Positions 34,086 to 42,617 of a DNA stretch of 64,000 nt are shown here, piece by piece. Source of the DNA: an uncultured Lachnospiraceae bacterium (GTDB lineage Bacteria; Bacillota; Clostridia; Lachnospirales; Lachnospiraceae); contig CAJTUZ010000016.1 in assembly GCA_910579735.1 (NCBI GenBank), forward strand, positions 1 to 64,000, in the 5' to 3' direction. A program made the translations under genes and the position numbers. Each line of letters opens with the position of its first letter. Position 1 is the first letter of the stretch. The notes beneath the pieces were generated by a model, which did no database searches, was not told the DNA's origin, and worked only from the letters and a program-made list of their open reading frames with translations.

Positions 34086-35329
34086 TGAACCAGAAATTAT
34101 TTACCGGAAATTTCATACTTCTTATTTTAGGACAGTTGTCGTCCTTATTTGGAAACTTTATCTTAAAGCTTGCCCTGTCCATGTATGTACTGGATGCAAC
34201 CGGCTCTGCCGCCGTATTTGCGGGCATATTATCCGCCGCAGTTATTCCGACGATCATTCTCTCGCCGCTTGGCGGTATTCTGGCTGACAGAGCGGACAGG
34301 CGAAATGTCATGGTGGCTCTTGACGTCTTAACGGGATTATCCGTTTTAGGCGCAGCTCTTTTTTTAACCGAAAGGAATTCCATAACCGTGATCTGTGTGC
34401 TGCTTGTCATACTTTCTATTTTAGGCGCATTTGAAACCCCTACGGTACAGGCATGCATTCCGACTATGTTAGAAGGCGATAATATCATGAAGGGAAATGC
34501 CATCGTAAATCAAACGGCATCTTTTTCCTACCTGATCGCTCCAATGCTCGGCGGTGTACTGTATTCCATAATAGGTTTAAAACCGGTTATGTATGCAAGC
34601 GTTGTCTGTTTCTTCCTTACTGCATTATTTGAATGTTTTATCAAATTGCACTATAAACGGCCGCATAGCGCACAGGGCATCTTTTCTATTATCAGACAGG
34701 ATCTGTCGGAAAGCGTACGATATATTTTTAAGGAGCAGACCGCCATTGCCAAAATGCTGCTCTTAACCGCCCTCTCCCGATTTTTTGTAATGGGCGTCAT
34801 CATCGTCGGACTGCCCTTTATCATACGTGCCGTTCTGCATCTGGATGCAAAATATTATGGTGCCGCAGAAAGCGCATTGGCGGTCGCTGTCATTTTGGGC
34901 AGCACAGCCGCCGGACTTCTGACAGGAAAATTGAAAATACACAGATTATCCGTCGTTCTTGCTTTTCTCGGTATTTTTATGCTCCCGGCCGGAGCCGTCT
35001 TTTTTCTGCCAGTCAATGCTATGGTACAATACGCTGTCCTTGTTTTGTCATTTTGCTGCATCCAGACTGTCATCAGTATATTTTCTATTTTCGCCGTATC
35101 TTTAATACAACAAAGGACGCCCAACCACCTGATCGGTAAGATCATGGCCTATACATCTGCCATCACGTTGTGCGTCCAACCGGTCGGACAGATTGTGTAC
35201 GGATTTTATTTTGACAGATTTTCTCACGCAGTTTATCTTGTTCTGCTCCCGACCGGACTGATCGTCTGTGCCATCGGATTATCTTCTGCAAAATTTTTCA
35301 GAGACATGGCACAATCCGGCACAGAATAA
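34082..35329 (+). CDS. MFS transporter
   Basis: 415 aa with 12 predicted membrane segments. Motif A of drug exporters appears after TM2 as GGILADRADRRNVM, and TM5 has the small-residue-rich pattern of antiporters (NQTASFSYLIAPMLGGVLYS). Related proteins export macrolides or other hydrophobic compounds by proton exchange. The start overlaps the TetR stop; Met-Met-Asn or the next Met may be used. It ends 8 bp before the converging CD3324-like gene. Confidence 0.9.
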   Translation: MMNQKLFTGNFILLILGQLSSLFGNFILKLALSMYVLDATGSAAVFAGILSAAVIPTIILSPLGGILADRADRRNVMVALDVLTGLSVLGAALFLTERNSITVICVLLVILSILGAFETPTVQACIPTMLEGDNIMKGNAIVNQTASFSYLIAPMLGGVLYSIIGLKPVMYASVVCFFLTALFECFIKLHYKRPHSAQGIFSIIRQDLSESVRYIFKEQTAIAKMLLLTALSRFFVMGVIIVGLPFIIRAVLHLDAKYYGAAESALAVAVILGSTAAGLLTGKLKIHRLSVVLAFLGIFMLPAGAVFFLPVNAMVQYAVLVLSFCCIQTVISIFSIFAVSLIQQRTPNHLIGKIMAYTSAITLCVQPVGQIVYGFYFDRFSHAVYLVLLPTGLIVCAIGLSSAKFFRDMAQSGTE

Positions 35330-35337
35330 GCCTTTCT

Positions 35338-35598
35338 CTACCGGTAGACGATCTGACGTATCGTCTCCGGCGAAAGGCCGTATTCTTCAGCCAGTTCTGA
35401 AATACTCTTCTTTTCCTGCCGGAACTTACTGCGGATCTCGCTGTTGCGCTGTACATAGAAAGTTCTTGCACCGGAACGGCTTCCCCAGTCCTGCCGTTCC
35501 TGCACCTTCGGAATATAGATCAGCTCTCCGGAAGAATATTTCTGTATTTCCTTTAACAGTTCATCCGGAAAAATATCTGACGCTTTACGATATTTCAT
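35338..35598 (-). CDS. CD3324-like small HTH protein
   Basis: 86 aa from the ATG at 35598, nine bases after GGAGG. The sequence MKYRKASDIFPDELLKEIQ, the GELIYIPK turn, the RNSEIRSKFRQ charged helix and the C-terminal HTH SISELAEEYGLSPETIRQIVY define this small family of putative DNA-binding proteins, also seen as the N-terminal domain of the kinase fusion at 1649. It follows the 363-aa unknown gene by 40 bp on the same strand. Targets are unknown. Confidence 0.85.
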   Translation of the reverse strand: MKYRKASDIFPDELLKEIQKYSSGELIYIPKVQERQDWGSRSGARTFYVQRNSEIRSKFRQEKKSISELAEEYGLSPETIRQIVYR

Positions 35599-35638
35599 AT
35601 TTACATTCCTCCGAATCACTTACTGCTTCCATTTTCGA

Positions 35639-36730
35639 CTATGCATTTGCCGCAAGAAAATCCTGCATGGAAGCATATTCGCGGATCTTTATGCCATGCT
35701 GTGAAAGAATGCCGCGGATGATCTCTTCCAGTTTCCGGCTCCGCAGTGCAAGACCCGTCAGGCAGTCCGGCCTGAAAGAATCCAACAGATTTAATTCCTC
35801 CATCCGGAATTCCCGTGCAATCACGATCAGTTCATCCTGCAGATAGCAGGCATCTTTGTAAGCTTCTTCGACCATATTATTCTCACAGAAAAAATTGATC
35901 CTGCGCCATGTCAGACTCAGCTCCTGATACCAGTCGGCCAATTCCTGATACTGTATAGATAGTCCGGCTGTTTCTATCCCGTCCGCTTTTACCGTATCCG
36001 TCTTCGGACTTCTATCCAGTACGAACTTTTTAACGCTACGGATCAGTTCATAGATGATCCTTTTGATCTCTCCTGCATGATCAGCGCACAGAAGCAGATG
36101 AGCATGTTCAAAAAAGGACTCCGGCACCAGGTCAAGCCCGGGACAATGGTAGATCCTGCTCTCCGGACAGTCCGTATAGGCCTGTCGCTCCGTAAAGATC
36201 GGAGAATCCGTATACGTATGATTCATAAACGCTACGGCTTTCGATAAGCATAAATGAATGAAACAGGCTTCCGAACGCACACGATATGCCTTTTCCTCAA
36301 ACAACAGCATCCGGAACAGATTCACTGCCTCATCCAGCTGCTCCAGTGCTTTCCGATAAACAAAAACAGGATCGTTCAAATTCGTCTCCAATCGTTTTTG
36401 CAGTTCATAAAATCTCTCGGCCTCCTCCTTAGATGCCGCATATAATATTTCCGCATTGGCCAAAGTAATCGTCATTTCTTCCAGATCAGCCGATTTCTCC
36501 ACGCGTTCCCATGACCTTGGATACAGATCATGTCCAACGCCATCTATGATAAATGTCTGTGACAGTCCATATCCTTTTTCCGTTTTGGGAATAAAATAAT
36601 CAAAAACTTCCCCGTGACCATCGCCGCCCGTCGAATGCCCTTTTACTGCCGCTAACAGCGCAATATCATCTTTATATTCCGTTTGAATCCTCTCAATGAC
36701 CCACCTTGTTAACAGATTCTGCTGTTCCAT
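35639..36730 (-). CDS. unknown protein, weakly nucleotidyltransferase-like N-terminus
   Basis: 363 aa, soluble. The first 60 residues show ALLAAVKGHSTGGDGHGEVFDYFIP, which faintly resembles the GS-x-G-...-SDxD strand of nucleotidyltransferases, but the usual paired Asp residues are not present. The rest is helical (about 95-360) and resembles the all-helical partner region of kanamycin-type or HEPN-linked transferases only in general shape. Several Cys/His residues (CFIHLCLSK, YTDCPESRIYHCPG) stand out. The ATG follows GGGAGGATTTC. It is cotranscribed with the CD3324-like gene. I cannot assign a function. Confidence 0.6.
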   Translation of the reverse strand: MEQQNLLTRWVIERIQTEYKDDIALLAAVKGHSTGGDGHGEVFDYFIPKTEKGYGLSQTFIIDGVGHDLYPRSWERVEKSADLEEMTITLANAEILYAASKEEAERFYELQKRLETNLNDPVFVYRKALEQLDEAVNLFRMLLFEEKAYRVRSEACFIHLCLSKAVAFMNHTYTDSPIFTERQAYTDCPESRIYHCPGLDLVPESFFEHAHLLLCADHAGEIKRIIYELIRSVKKFVLDRSPKTDTVKADGIETAGLSIQYQELADWYQELSLTWRRINFFCENNMVEEAYKDACYLQDELIVIAREFRMEELNLLDSFRPDCLTGLALRSRKLEEIIRGILSQHGIKIREYASMQDFLAANA

Positions 36731-36898
36731 ATTTTGAAATCCTCCCTTTTCTCAAATACTTTATGCTATAATCATAATCATAAACGGGGAAACAGAAAAG
36801 TGCCAAAAATTTTTTAAATTATTTTCCAGGGACTTTGTATGAATGCCATGTGTATTACGGTCTGCTGCCGCACATGAAAAGAAAGGTGTGAAAAAAAG

Positions 36899-37594
36899 AT
36901 GTCTGTTCAATTATATTACGAAGAAAAAGGGAACTGCGAACCGCTGATTCTGCTGCACGGCAATGGCGAAAGCCACGAATACTTTGTTCACCAGATAGAA
37001 TACTTCAGCCAAAACTACCGGGTCATTGCCATTGACACACGCGGACATGGTAAGTCCAGGCGCGGTGATACGCCTTTTACCATCCGCCAGTTCGCACTTG
37101 ACCTGCATTGCTTTATGGAAGATCTCGGCATTCAAAAAGCCAATATCCTCGGCTTTTCGGACGGCGGGAATATTGCCCTTATTTTTGCACTGACATATCC
37201 CGAACAGGTAATGAAGCTGATCCTAAACGGCGCCAACTTATTCGGCCGGGGTATAAAACCGCATATTCAGATACCGATCATCCTCGGGTATCGATTTGCC
37301 TCTCTTTTTGCAGACAAAAGTAAGGCGGCCGCAAAAAATGCAGAAATGCTCTCTCTTATGGTAAATGACCCCGACATCCGCCCGCAGGAGCTTTCCAGAA
37401 TAACCGCGAGAACGCTTGTGATTGCCGGAACAGGAGATATGATCAAAACAGCCCACACCAGGCTTATTTATGAAAATCTGCCGGATGCAGAACTGGTTTT
37501 CATCAGGGGAAATCATTTTATTGCCAATCGGAAGTTTGTGGAATTTAATAAAGAAGTGGAACGGTTCCTGCAGGAAGCAGGCGGCAGGCCTTAG
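36899..37594 (+). CDS. alpha/beta-fold hydrolase
   Basis: 231 aa. Oxyanion motif LLHGNGESHEYF, IDTRGHGKS, nucleophile elbow LGFSDGGN (Ser in G-x-S-x-G), an acid in VIAGTGDMI and a terminal His in IRGNHFIA complete an intact catalytic triad. It resembles small esterases/peroxidase-like hydrolases of the 3-oxoadipate enol-lactonase type; the substrate is unknown. It overlaps the last 4 bases of the converging HTH gene. Confidence 0.88.
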   Translation: MSVQLYYEEKGNCEPLILLHGNGESHEYFVHQIEYFSQNYRVIAIDTRGHGKSRRGDTPFTIRQFALDLHCFMEDLGIQKANILGFSDGGNIALIFALTYPEQVMKLILNGANLFGRGIKPHIQIPIILGYRFASLFADKSKAAAKNAEMLSLMVNDPDIRPQELSRITARTLVIAGTGDMIKTAHTRLIYENLPDAELVFIRGNHFIANRKFVEFNKEVERFLQEAGGRP

Positions 37595-38436
37595 CCTGCC
37601 AGTAACCTGAGAATTCCCTTGATCCAGCTTTTGAAAAAAAGCCAGTTGGAAGAAACATTTTCATCGATGATCCTTTCTACCGTCGGATAGTCGAATTGAT
37701 AATCCTTTCCAATCACCTCTTCATATACCGAACCCATCGCGCGGCTGAACCCTATGGCGATTCTCCCGTGCGCCTCATCCCCGACGGCCACCTGCCGCCC
37801 GTAACATAGCGCACCGAAACAAAACTCGCCGAAATTGACTGCTCCCATACAGAAAATCCCTACCGATATCGCGCCCATGGCAATCAGCCCTACCGCAAAA
37901 GACCCGAATGCAAACAATCCTGCGGCAACCGTTCCAAATGCCGCAAGTCCCGCAGAAAGTACGCCGAGTGAAAAGATCCCCGATGAAAAAATACCGATGG
38001 AAACTACCCCCGTGGCTCTCACCCCGATCGCAAAAATTCCTTTGGCCGGCGTTTTCATGCTTGAACTGATATGCACAAGCGGAAGGCCTTTTATCGTTTT
38101 CCTGCTCTTATATTCGTAGACCGGCCTTCTCATCCTGACATAATAAACCGGCTCTTTTTCCGCATAATCACCGCCTGCTCCCGCAAGGGAACCTTCTTCC
38201 CTTTCTTCTATTCCATATGTGCTGTCTGTCTTTACGTTCATCTTATCCTTTAGCAGATAATCCGTACTGACGCCGAACAGCTCGCTGATCGCGACTATTT
38301 TCTCCAGTTCCGGCTGCGACTGGTCAGTCTCCCATTTTGAAACGGACTGTCTTGACACGCCGAGGCTCTCGCCGAATGCTTCCTGCGAAAGACCTTTCTC
38401 CGAACGCAGTCTGTATATTTTTTCTCCAAGTGTCAT
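37591..38436 (-). CDS. XRE-type HTH protein with glycine decapeptide repeats
   Basis: 281 aa. Residues 1-62 are a Cro/C1 helix-turn-helix (LRSEKGLSQEAFGESLGVSRQSVSKWE). After a linker, residues 131-240 form about eleven copies of a ten-residue unit with Gly at the third and eighth positions (e.g. AKGIFAIGVR, SSGIFSLGVL, AAGLFAFGSF). This regular hydrophobic pattern suggests a compact solenoid or a membrane-packing sheet. The last 40 residues are polar. The function of the repeat is unknown; it may sense a membrane or bind a hydrophobic ligand. The 298-bp region 38437-38734 beyond its start holds the GH43 promoter. Confidence 0.8.
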   Translation of the reverse strand: MTLGEKIYRLRSEKGLSQEAFGESLGVSRQSVSKWETDQSQPELEKIVAISELFGVSTDYLLKDKMNVKTDSTYGIEEREEGSLAGAGGDYAEKEPVYYVRMRRPVYEYKSRKTIKGLPLVHISSSMKTPAKGIFAIGVRATGVVSIGIFSSGIFSLGVLSAGLAAFGTVAAGLFAFGSFAVGLIAMGAISVGIFCMGAVNFGEFCFGALCYGRQVAVGDEAHGRIAIGFSRAMGSVYEEVIGKDYQFDYPTVERIIDENVSSNWLFFKSWIKGILRLLAG

Positions 38437-38668
38437 ATGCTTCTTTGTCCTTTCTTTCCTGATATATGATTACGTCATGATTCAAATAACAGATCAGATT
38501 ATGGATGATGCGCATCATGCCCGGCTCTGATTCGATGATCTTATTCTAATATATTTTACCGAAATTGGCTATCAACAACACTTGGAAATCTGTCAACCCA
38601 CAGTTGCACCCGCCGAAATACAGGGTTTGCAGAGAGAAATTTCAAAGGGAATTTCCCTTTGGATTAGC

Positions 38669-38697
38669 TTGCACGAAAACGTTAAACAAGATAGAAT
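38669..38697 (+). promoter_or_regulatory. promoter with embedded AACGTTAAAC operator, GH43-GH31 operon
   Basis: TTGCAC (38669-38674), exactly 17 bp, TAGAAT (38692-38697). The spacer contains AACGTTAAAC (38678-38687), the same ten bases found twice before the GH51 operon at 60.4-60.6 kb. A LacI-type repressor bound there would block polymerase. The regulator is not in the window. Confidence 0.7.
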
Positions 38698-38734
38698 ATT
38701 GATAAACACATAATCTATTGGGAGGGTTACTCAC

Positions 38735-40132
38735 ATGAAAAAACAAGCTTTTAATCCTTATCTGCCATCCTGGGAATATATTCCGGATGGCGAACCCTAC
38801 GTTTTTGACGGCAGGGTCTATGTCTACGGTTCTCATGATTTTTATAACGGCTACGTATTCTGCATGGGAGACTATGTCTGCTGGTCGGCGCCCGTAGACG
38901 ATCTGTCGGACTGGCGTTACGAAGGGATCATCTATCCCCGTAATGAAGATCCTCTTAACCGGGACGGCAAAATGTGTCTGTACGCACCGGATGTTACGGT
39001 TGGTCCGGATGGCAGATATTATCTGTATTATGTATTGGATCATCTTTCCATCGTATCCGTGGCAGTATGCGACACTCCTGCCGGACGATATGAATTTTAC
39101 GGGTATGTCCACTATGCGGACGGGACAAAATTAGGAGAAAAAGAAACGGACCAGCCCCAGTTTGACCCCGGTGTACTAACGGAAGGAGATTGTACCTATC
39201 TCTACACAGGCTTCTGCGGCAGAGGCGACAAGTCAAGAACAGGCGCTATGGCAACGGTACTCGGCCCGGACATGCTGACAATCATCGAAGAGCCGGTCTT
39301 TGTTGTACCCGGCTGCGAATACTGTGAAAAAACGGGATATGAAGGACATGCTTTCTTTGAAGCGCCTTCTATCAGAAAAATAGATGATACCTATTACTTC
39401 ATCTATTCCTCCACCCCCATGCACGAATTATGCTACGCTTACAGCAAAGAACCGACAAAGGGATTTGTCTACGGCGGCGTGCTGGTAAGCAACTGTGATC
39501 TGCACATCGATACCTATAAACCGGCGGATCTGCCTATGACTTATGGCGCGAATAACCACGGCAGCATTGTGGATATTAACGGAGAATGGTATATTTTCTA
39601 TCATCGTCACACCAACGGAACATGGTACAGCCGGCAGGGGTGCGCCGAAAAAATTACGGTACAGTCCGATGGACGCATTCCACAGGTAGAAATCACTTCC
39701 TGCGGACTAAACGGAGGCCCCCTGGCCGGAAAAGGAGAATATCCCGCATATATTGCATGTCATCTGATGACAGATACCCCTTCCGTTTATGTGGGCGGAG
39801 ATGCATTTCCAAAGATTATGCAGGATGGCCGGGACGGTGATGAAGAACCCGGATACATCGGCAACATAAAAGACTCTGCTACAGCAGGCTTCAAATATTT
39901 TGACTGCAAAAACATTCAGGAGATCAGGATTAAGACCAGAGCCTATGGAAGCGGCTTTTTTGAGATAAAAACTGCCTGGGACGGGGAACCTCTTGCCCGG
40001 ATCAAAATAGCAAATTCCAATGTCTGGGAAACTTATGCGGCGCCTGTTTCCATTCCCGACGGAATACAGTCCATTTATCTGACTTACCGCGGCCCCGGCT
40101 GTGTCAGCCTTTTATCCTTTGAACTGATCTGA
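38735..40132 (+). CDS. GH43 glycosidase with C-terminal CBM6-like domain
   Basis: 465 aa, no signal peptide, so cytoplasmic. A five-bladed beta-propeller (about 5-330) carries the GH43 catalytic acids: Asp in EPYVFDGRVYVYGSHD, Asp in CLYAPDVTV and Glu in AFFEAPSIRK. Residues about 345-465 look like a carbohydrate-binding jelly roll (GFKYFDCKNIQEIRIK, IPDGIQSIYLTYRGPG). GH43 enzymes remove arabinofuranosyl or xylosyl units from arabinoxylan and related glycans. First gene of an operon with GH31; ribosome site GGGAGGG. Confidence 0.9.
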   Translation: MKKQAFNPYLPSWEYIPDGEPYVFDGRVYVYGSHDFYNGYVFCMGDYVCWSAPVDDLSDWRYEGIIYPRNEDPLNRDGKMCLYAPDVTVGPDGRYYLYYVLDHLSIVSVAVCDTPAGRYEFYGYVHYADGTKLGEKETDQPQFDPGVLTEGDCTYLYTGFCGRGDKSRTGAMATVLGPDMLTIIEEPVFVVPGCEYCEKTGYEGHAFFEAPSIRKIDDTYYFIYSSTPMHELCYAYSKEPTKGFVYGGVLVSNCDLHIDTYKPADLPMTYGANNHGSIVDINGEWYIFYHRHTNGTWYSRQGCAEKITVQSDGRIPQVEITSCGLNGGPLAGKGEYPAYIACHLMTDTPSVYVGGDAFPKIMQDGRDGDEEPGYIGNIKDSATAGFKYFDCKNIQEIRIKTRAYGSGFFEIKTAWDGEPLARIKIANSNVWETYAAPVSIPDGIQSIYLTYRGPGCVSLLSFELI

Positions 40133-40151
40133 AACCGGAAAGGAGCAAATT

Positions 40152-42536
40152 ATGCTGCAGGCGGAACTTAGAAAAAAAAGAACGATCACCAAAGTATACC
40201 GGCAGGAAAATATTCTTTATCTGGAATCGGAAGCCGGATTCACACGTATTATCCCGCAGGATACCGGGATCCTTCGGATATCCTATGCCAAAAACAATAC
40301 ATTTTCCGAAACACAGGGAGAAGAAGCTGCAGATCCGGATACCTCCTGCCAATGGACATGGCAGGAGGACGATTCGAAGATCCGGCTCTCTACCGGATCA
40401 ATACAGGCCGAGATAGACAGGTATACCGGTTCTATCCGCTTTCTTCGCTCAGATGGCTCTTTGCTCCTTGCGGAACGGAACTATGAAAGTAAAAACGTGG
40501 AAGAATTTGACGTTTTTCAAACTCTTCTGAACGAAAATACTGAAATTGAGAAAATACAGACACCTGACGGCATAAAGCAGCGGATCCGTCAGGCAGACCG
40601 CACATGGACAGGAAAACGCTGCCATACCAGACTGTATCTTACCTTTGAGGAAAATGAGCGCCTCTACGGCCTGGGGCAGGCAGAAGAAGGCGTCTGGAAT
40701 CTGCGCCATACAACCCAGTATCTGCATCCTGCCAACCTGAAAATACCGCTGCCTGTGCTTTTATCCGACAAAAACTGGGGAATCCTGCTCTCCACGCAGA
40801 GTCCGGCCGTTTTTAACGACACGCAGTACGGTTCCTATCTGCATACAGAAGCCGATTCCTACCTGGACTATTATTTTATTGCGGCCGAAACGCCCGGCGA
40901 AATAACCGCCGCCATCCGAAAGCTGACGGGACGCGCGGCTCTGCTTCCCAAATGGGCCTTTGGCTATATGCAGTCTAAAGAACGCTATGAAGACGCCCAA
41001 GACCTGTTGGCAGCGGCGGAAGAATTCCGCAGACGGAAGATCGGACTGGATACGCTTATTCTGGACTGGATGAGCTGGCCGGACGGCCTCTGGGGACAAA
41101 AAAGTTTCGATGCCTCCCGTTTTCCCGATCCGGACGACATGATACACAAACTCCATAACATGGGGATTCATTTCATGATCTCGATATGGCCTACAATGGA
41201 TGAAAAATGCGATAACTACCGGGAATTTCAGGAAAAAGGACTGCTTCTTGCAACAGGCGGAATTTATAACGCTTTTTCTCCCGAAGGACGCCGTCTTTAT
41301 TGGGAACAGGTAAAAAAGGGATTGTTTGCGCATGGCGTGGACGCCTGGTGGTGCGATTCCAGCGAACCGCTGACACCGGAATGGAGCAGGGACATGAAAC
41401 CGGAAGCCGGAGAAATGTACCGTGAGTATGTAGCGGCCGCAGCCGACTGTATGCCGCCTGACAAATCCGCCGCCTACGGCTTATACCATGCCAGAGCGCT
41501 TTACGAAGGACAAAGATCCTGCACGGAAGCCAGGAGAGTCGTCAACCTGACACGCAGCGGCTGGATGGGGAGTCAGAAATACGGGACCATCCTCTGGTCG
41601 GGCGATATTTCCGCAAGCTGGGAGACACTGCGAAAACAGATTGTCGCAGGTCTTCAATTCTGCATCTGCGGCCTTCCTTACTGGACGCTTGATATCGGCG
41701 CTTTCTTTGTAAAGCGGGGAATTCCCTGGTTCTGGGACGGCGGCTATGACGCAGGAGCAGAAGATGCCGGGTACCGGGAACTCTATGTCCGCTGGTTTCA
41801 ATACGGCGCCTTTTTACCTGTTTTCCGCAGCCACGGAACAGACTGCCCCAGAGAACCCTGGCAGTTTGGCTCATGCGGGGATCCTTTCTATGAGGCGCTC
41901 TGCGCGGCGATCCGCTTAAGATACCGCCTGCTGCCCTATATTTATTCTACCGCAGGCGCCGTATGGAAAGAAGACGCCATGATGATGCAGCCTCTGTTTT
42001 TTGAATTTCCTGCAGATACAAAGGCAGCCGATGTTTCCGACGAATTTATGCTTGGTCCCTCTCTTTTGGTCTGTCCGGTAACAAAGCCCATGCGTGATCC
42101 GCAGACCGGCGCCCCTGGCAATACCAGAACCGTGTATCTGCCTGCTGGAAGCGGATGGTACGATCTCAAAAACGGGCATAGATACGAAGGCGGACAATAC
42201 ATTCAGGTATCTGTGCAAATAGACAGTATTCCCGTATATGTCAAAGAGGGTTCTATCCTGCCCGTAACACAGCCGGGAGAAAACAGCGGCGATATGGAAG
42301 GACAGGATATCCTCCTCATGGTTTATGCCGGGAAAGACGCTTCCTATACGTTATACGAAGACGCCGGCGATGGCTACGGCTATGAAAAAGGAGAATACTG
42401 CCTGACTAACATCCGTTATGACGATGCCGCCGGAACGGTTCACTGGGACACCGAAGGAGATACCCGTTTCCGAAAAGGCAGCCTGTCGGCAGAAATCATA
42501 ACGGGCAGTACGCACCGCGGACTCCCCGAATATTAA
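40152..42536 (+). CDS. GH31 glycosidase, probable alpha-xylosidase
   Basis: 794 aa, cytoplasmic. N-terminal beta-sandwich, (beta/alpha)8 barrel from about 260, and C-terminal sandwiches. The GH31 nucleophile Asp402 lies in DAWWCDSSEP; the acid/base is probably the Asp in SGDISASW (about residue 480). TLDIGAFF and FRSHGTDCPREPW complete the active site. The WWCDSSEP form and domain order fit alpha-xylosidases (YicI-like) better than alpha-glucosidases, but specificity is inference. It follows GH43 by 19 bp and ends with a terminator. Confidence 0.85.
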   Translation: MLQAELRKKRTITKVYRQENILYLESEAGFTRIIPQDTGILRISYAKNNTFSETQGEEAADPDTSCQWTWQEDDSKIRLSTGSIQAEIDRYTGSIRFLRSDGSLLLAERNYESKNVEEFDVFQTLLNENTEIEKIQTPDGIKQRIRQADRTWTGKRCHTRLYLTFEENERLYGLGQAEEGVWNLRHTTQYLHPANLKIPLPVLLSDKNWGILLSTQSPAVFNDTQYGSYLHTEADSYLDYYFIAAETPGEITAAIRKLTGRAALLPKWAFGYMQSKERYEDAQDLLAAAEEFRRRKIGLDTLILDWMSWPDGLWGQKSFDASRFPDPDDMIHKLHNMGIHFMISIWPTMDEKCDNYREFQEKGLLLATGGIYNAFSPEGRRLYWEQVKKGLFAHGVDAWWCDSSEPLTPEWSRDMKPEAGEMYREYVAAAADCMPPDKSAAYGLYHARALYEGQRSCTEARRVVNLTRSGWMGSQKYGTILWSGDISASWETLRKQIVAGLQFCICGLPYWTLDIGAFFVKRGIPWFWDGGYDAGAEDAGYRELYVRWFQYGAFLPVFRSHGTDCPREPWQFGSCGDPFYEALCAAIRLRYRLLPYIYSTAGAVWKEDAMMMQPLFFEFPADTKAADVSDEFMLGPSLLVCPVTKPMRDPQTGAPGNTRTVYLPAGSGWYDLKNGHRYEGGQYIQVSVQIDSIPVYVKEGSILPVTQPGENSGDMEGQDILLMVYAGKDASYTLYEDAGDGYGYEKGEYCLTNIRYDDAAGTVHWDTEGDTRFRKGSLSAEIITGSTHRGLPEY

Positions 42537-42543
42537 ACAAACA

Positions 42544-42566
42544 GGGAGGGATATCCCCTCCCTTTT
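42544..42566 (+). terminator. intrinsic terminator of the GH43-GH31 operon
   Basis: GGGAGGG (42544-42550), loop ATATC, CCCTCCC (42556-42562), then TTTT. It is 7 bp after the GH31 stop. Confidence 0.9.
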
Positions 42567-42617
42567 CTATTAAGCTGATCTTTTATCTATTTACCATGTC
42601 AGAGCAGTCTGCCGTAC

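Noticed and set aside
38678..38687. Reading AACGTTAAAC as a CcpA cre site
   Set aside because: The fit to the cre consensus is fair at one site only; the two at 60 kb lack the outer TG and CA, so a specific LacI-type regulator explains all three better.
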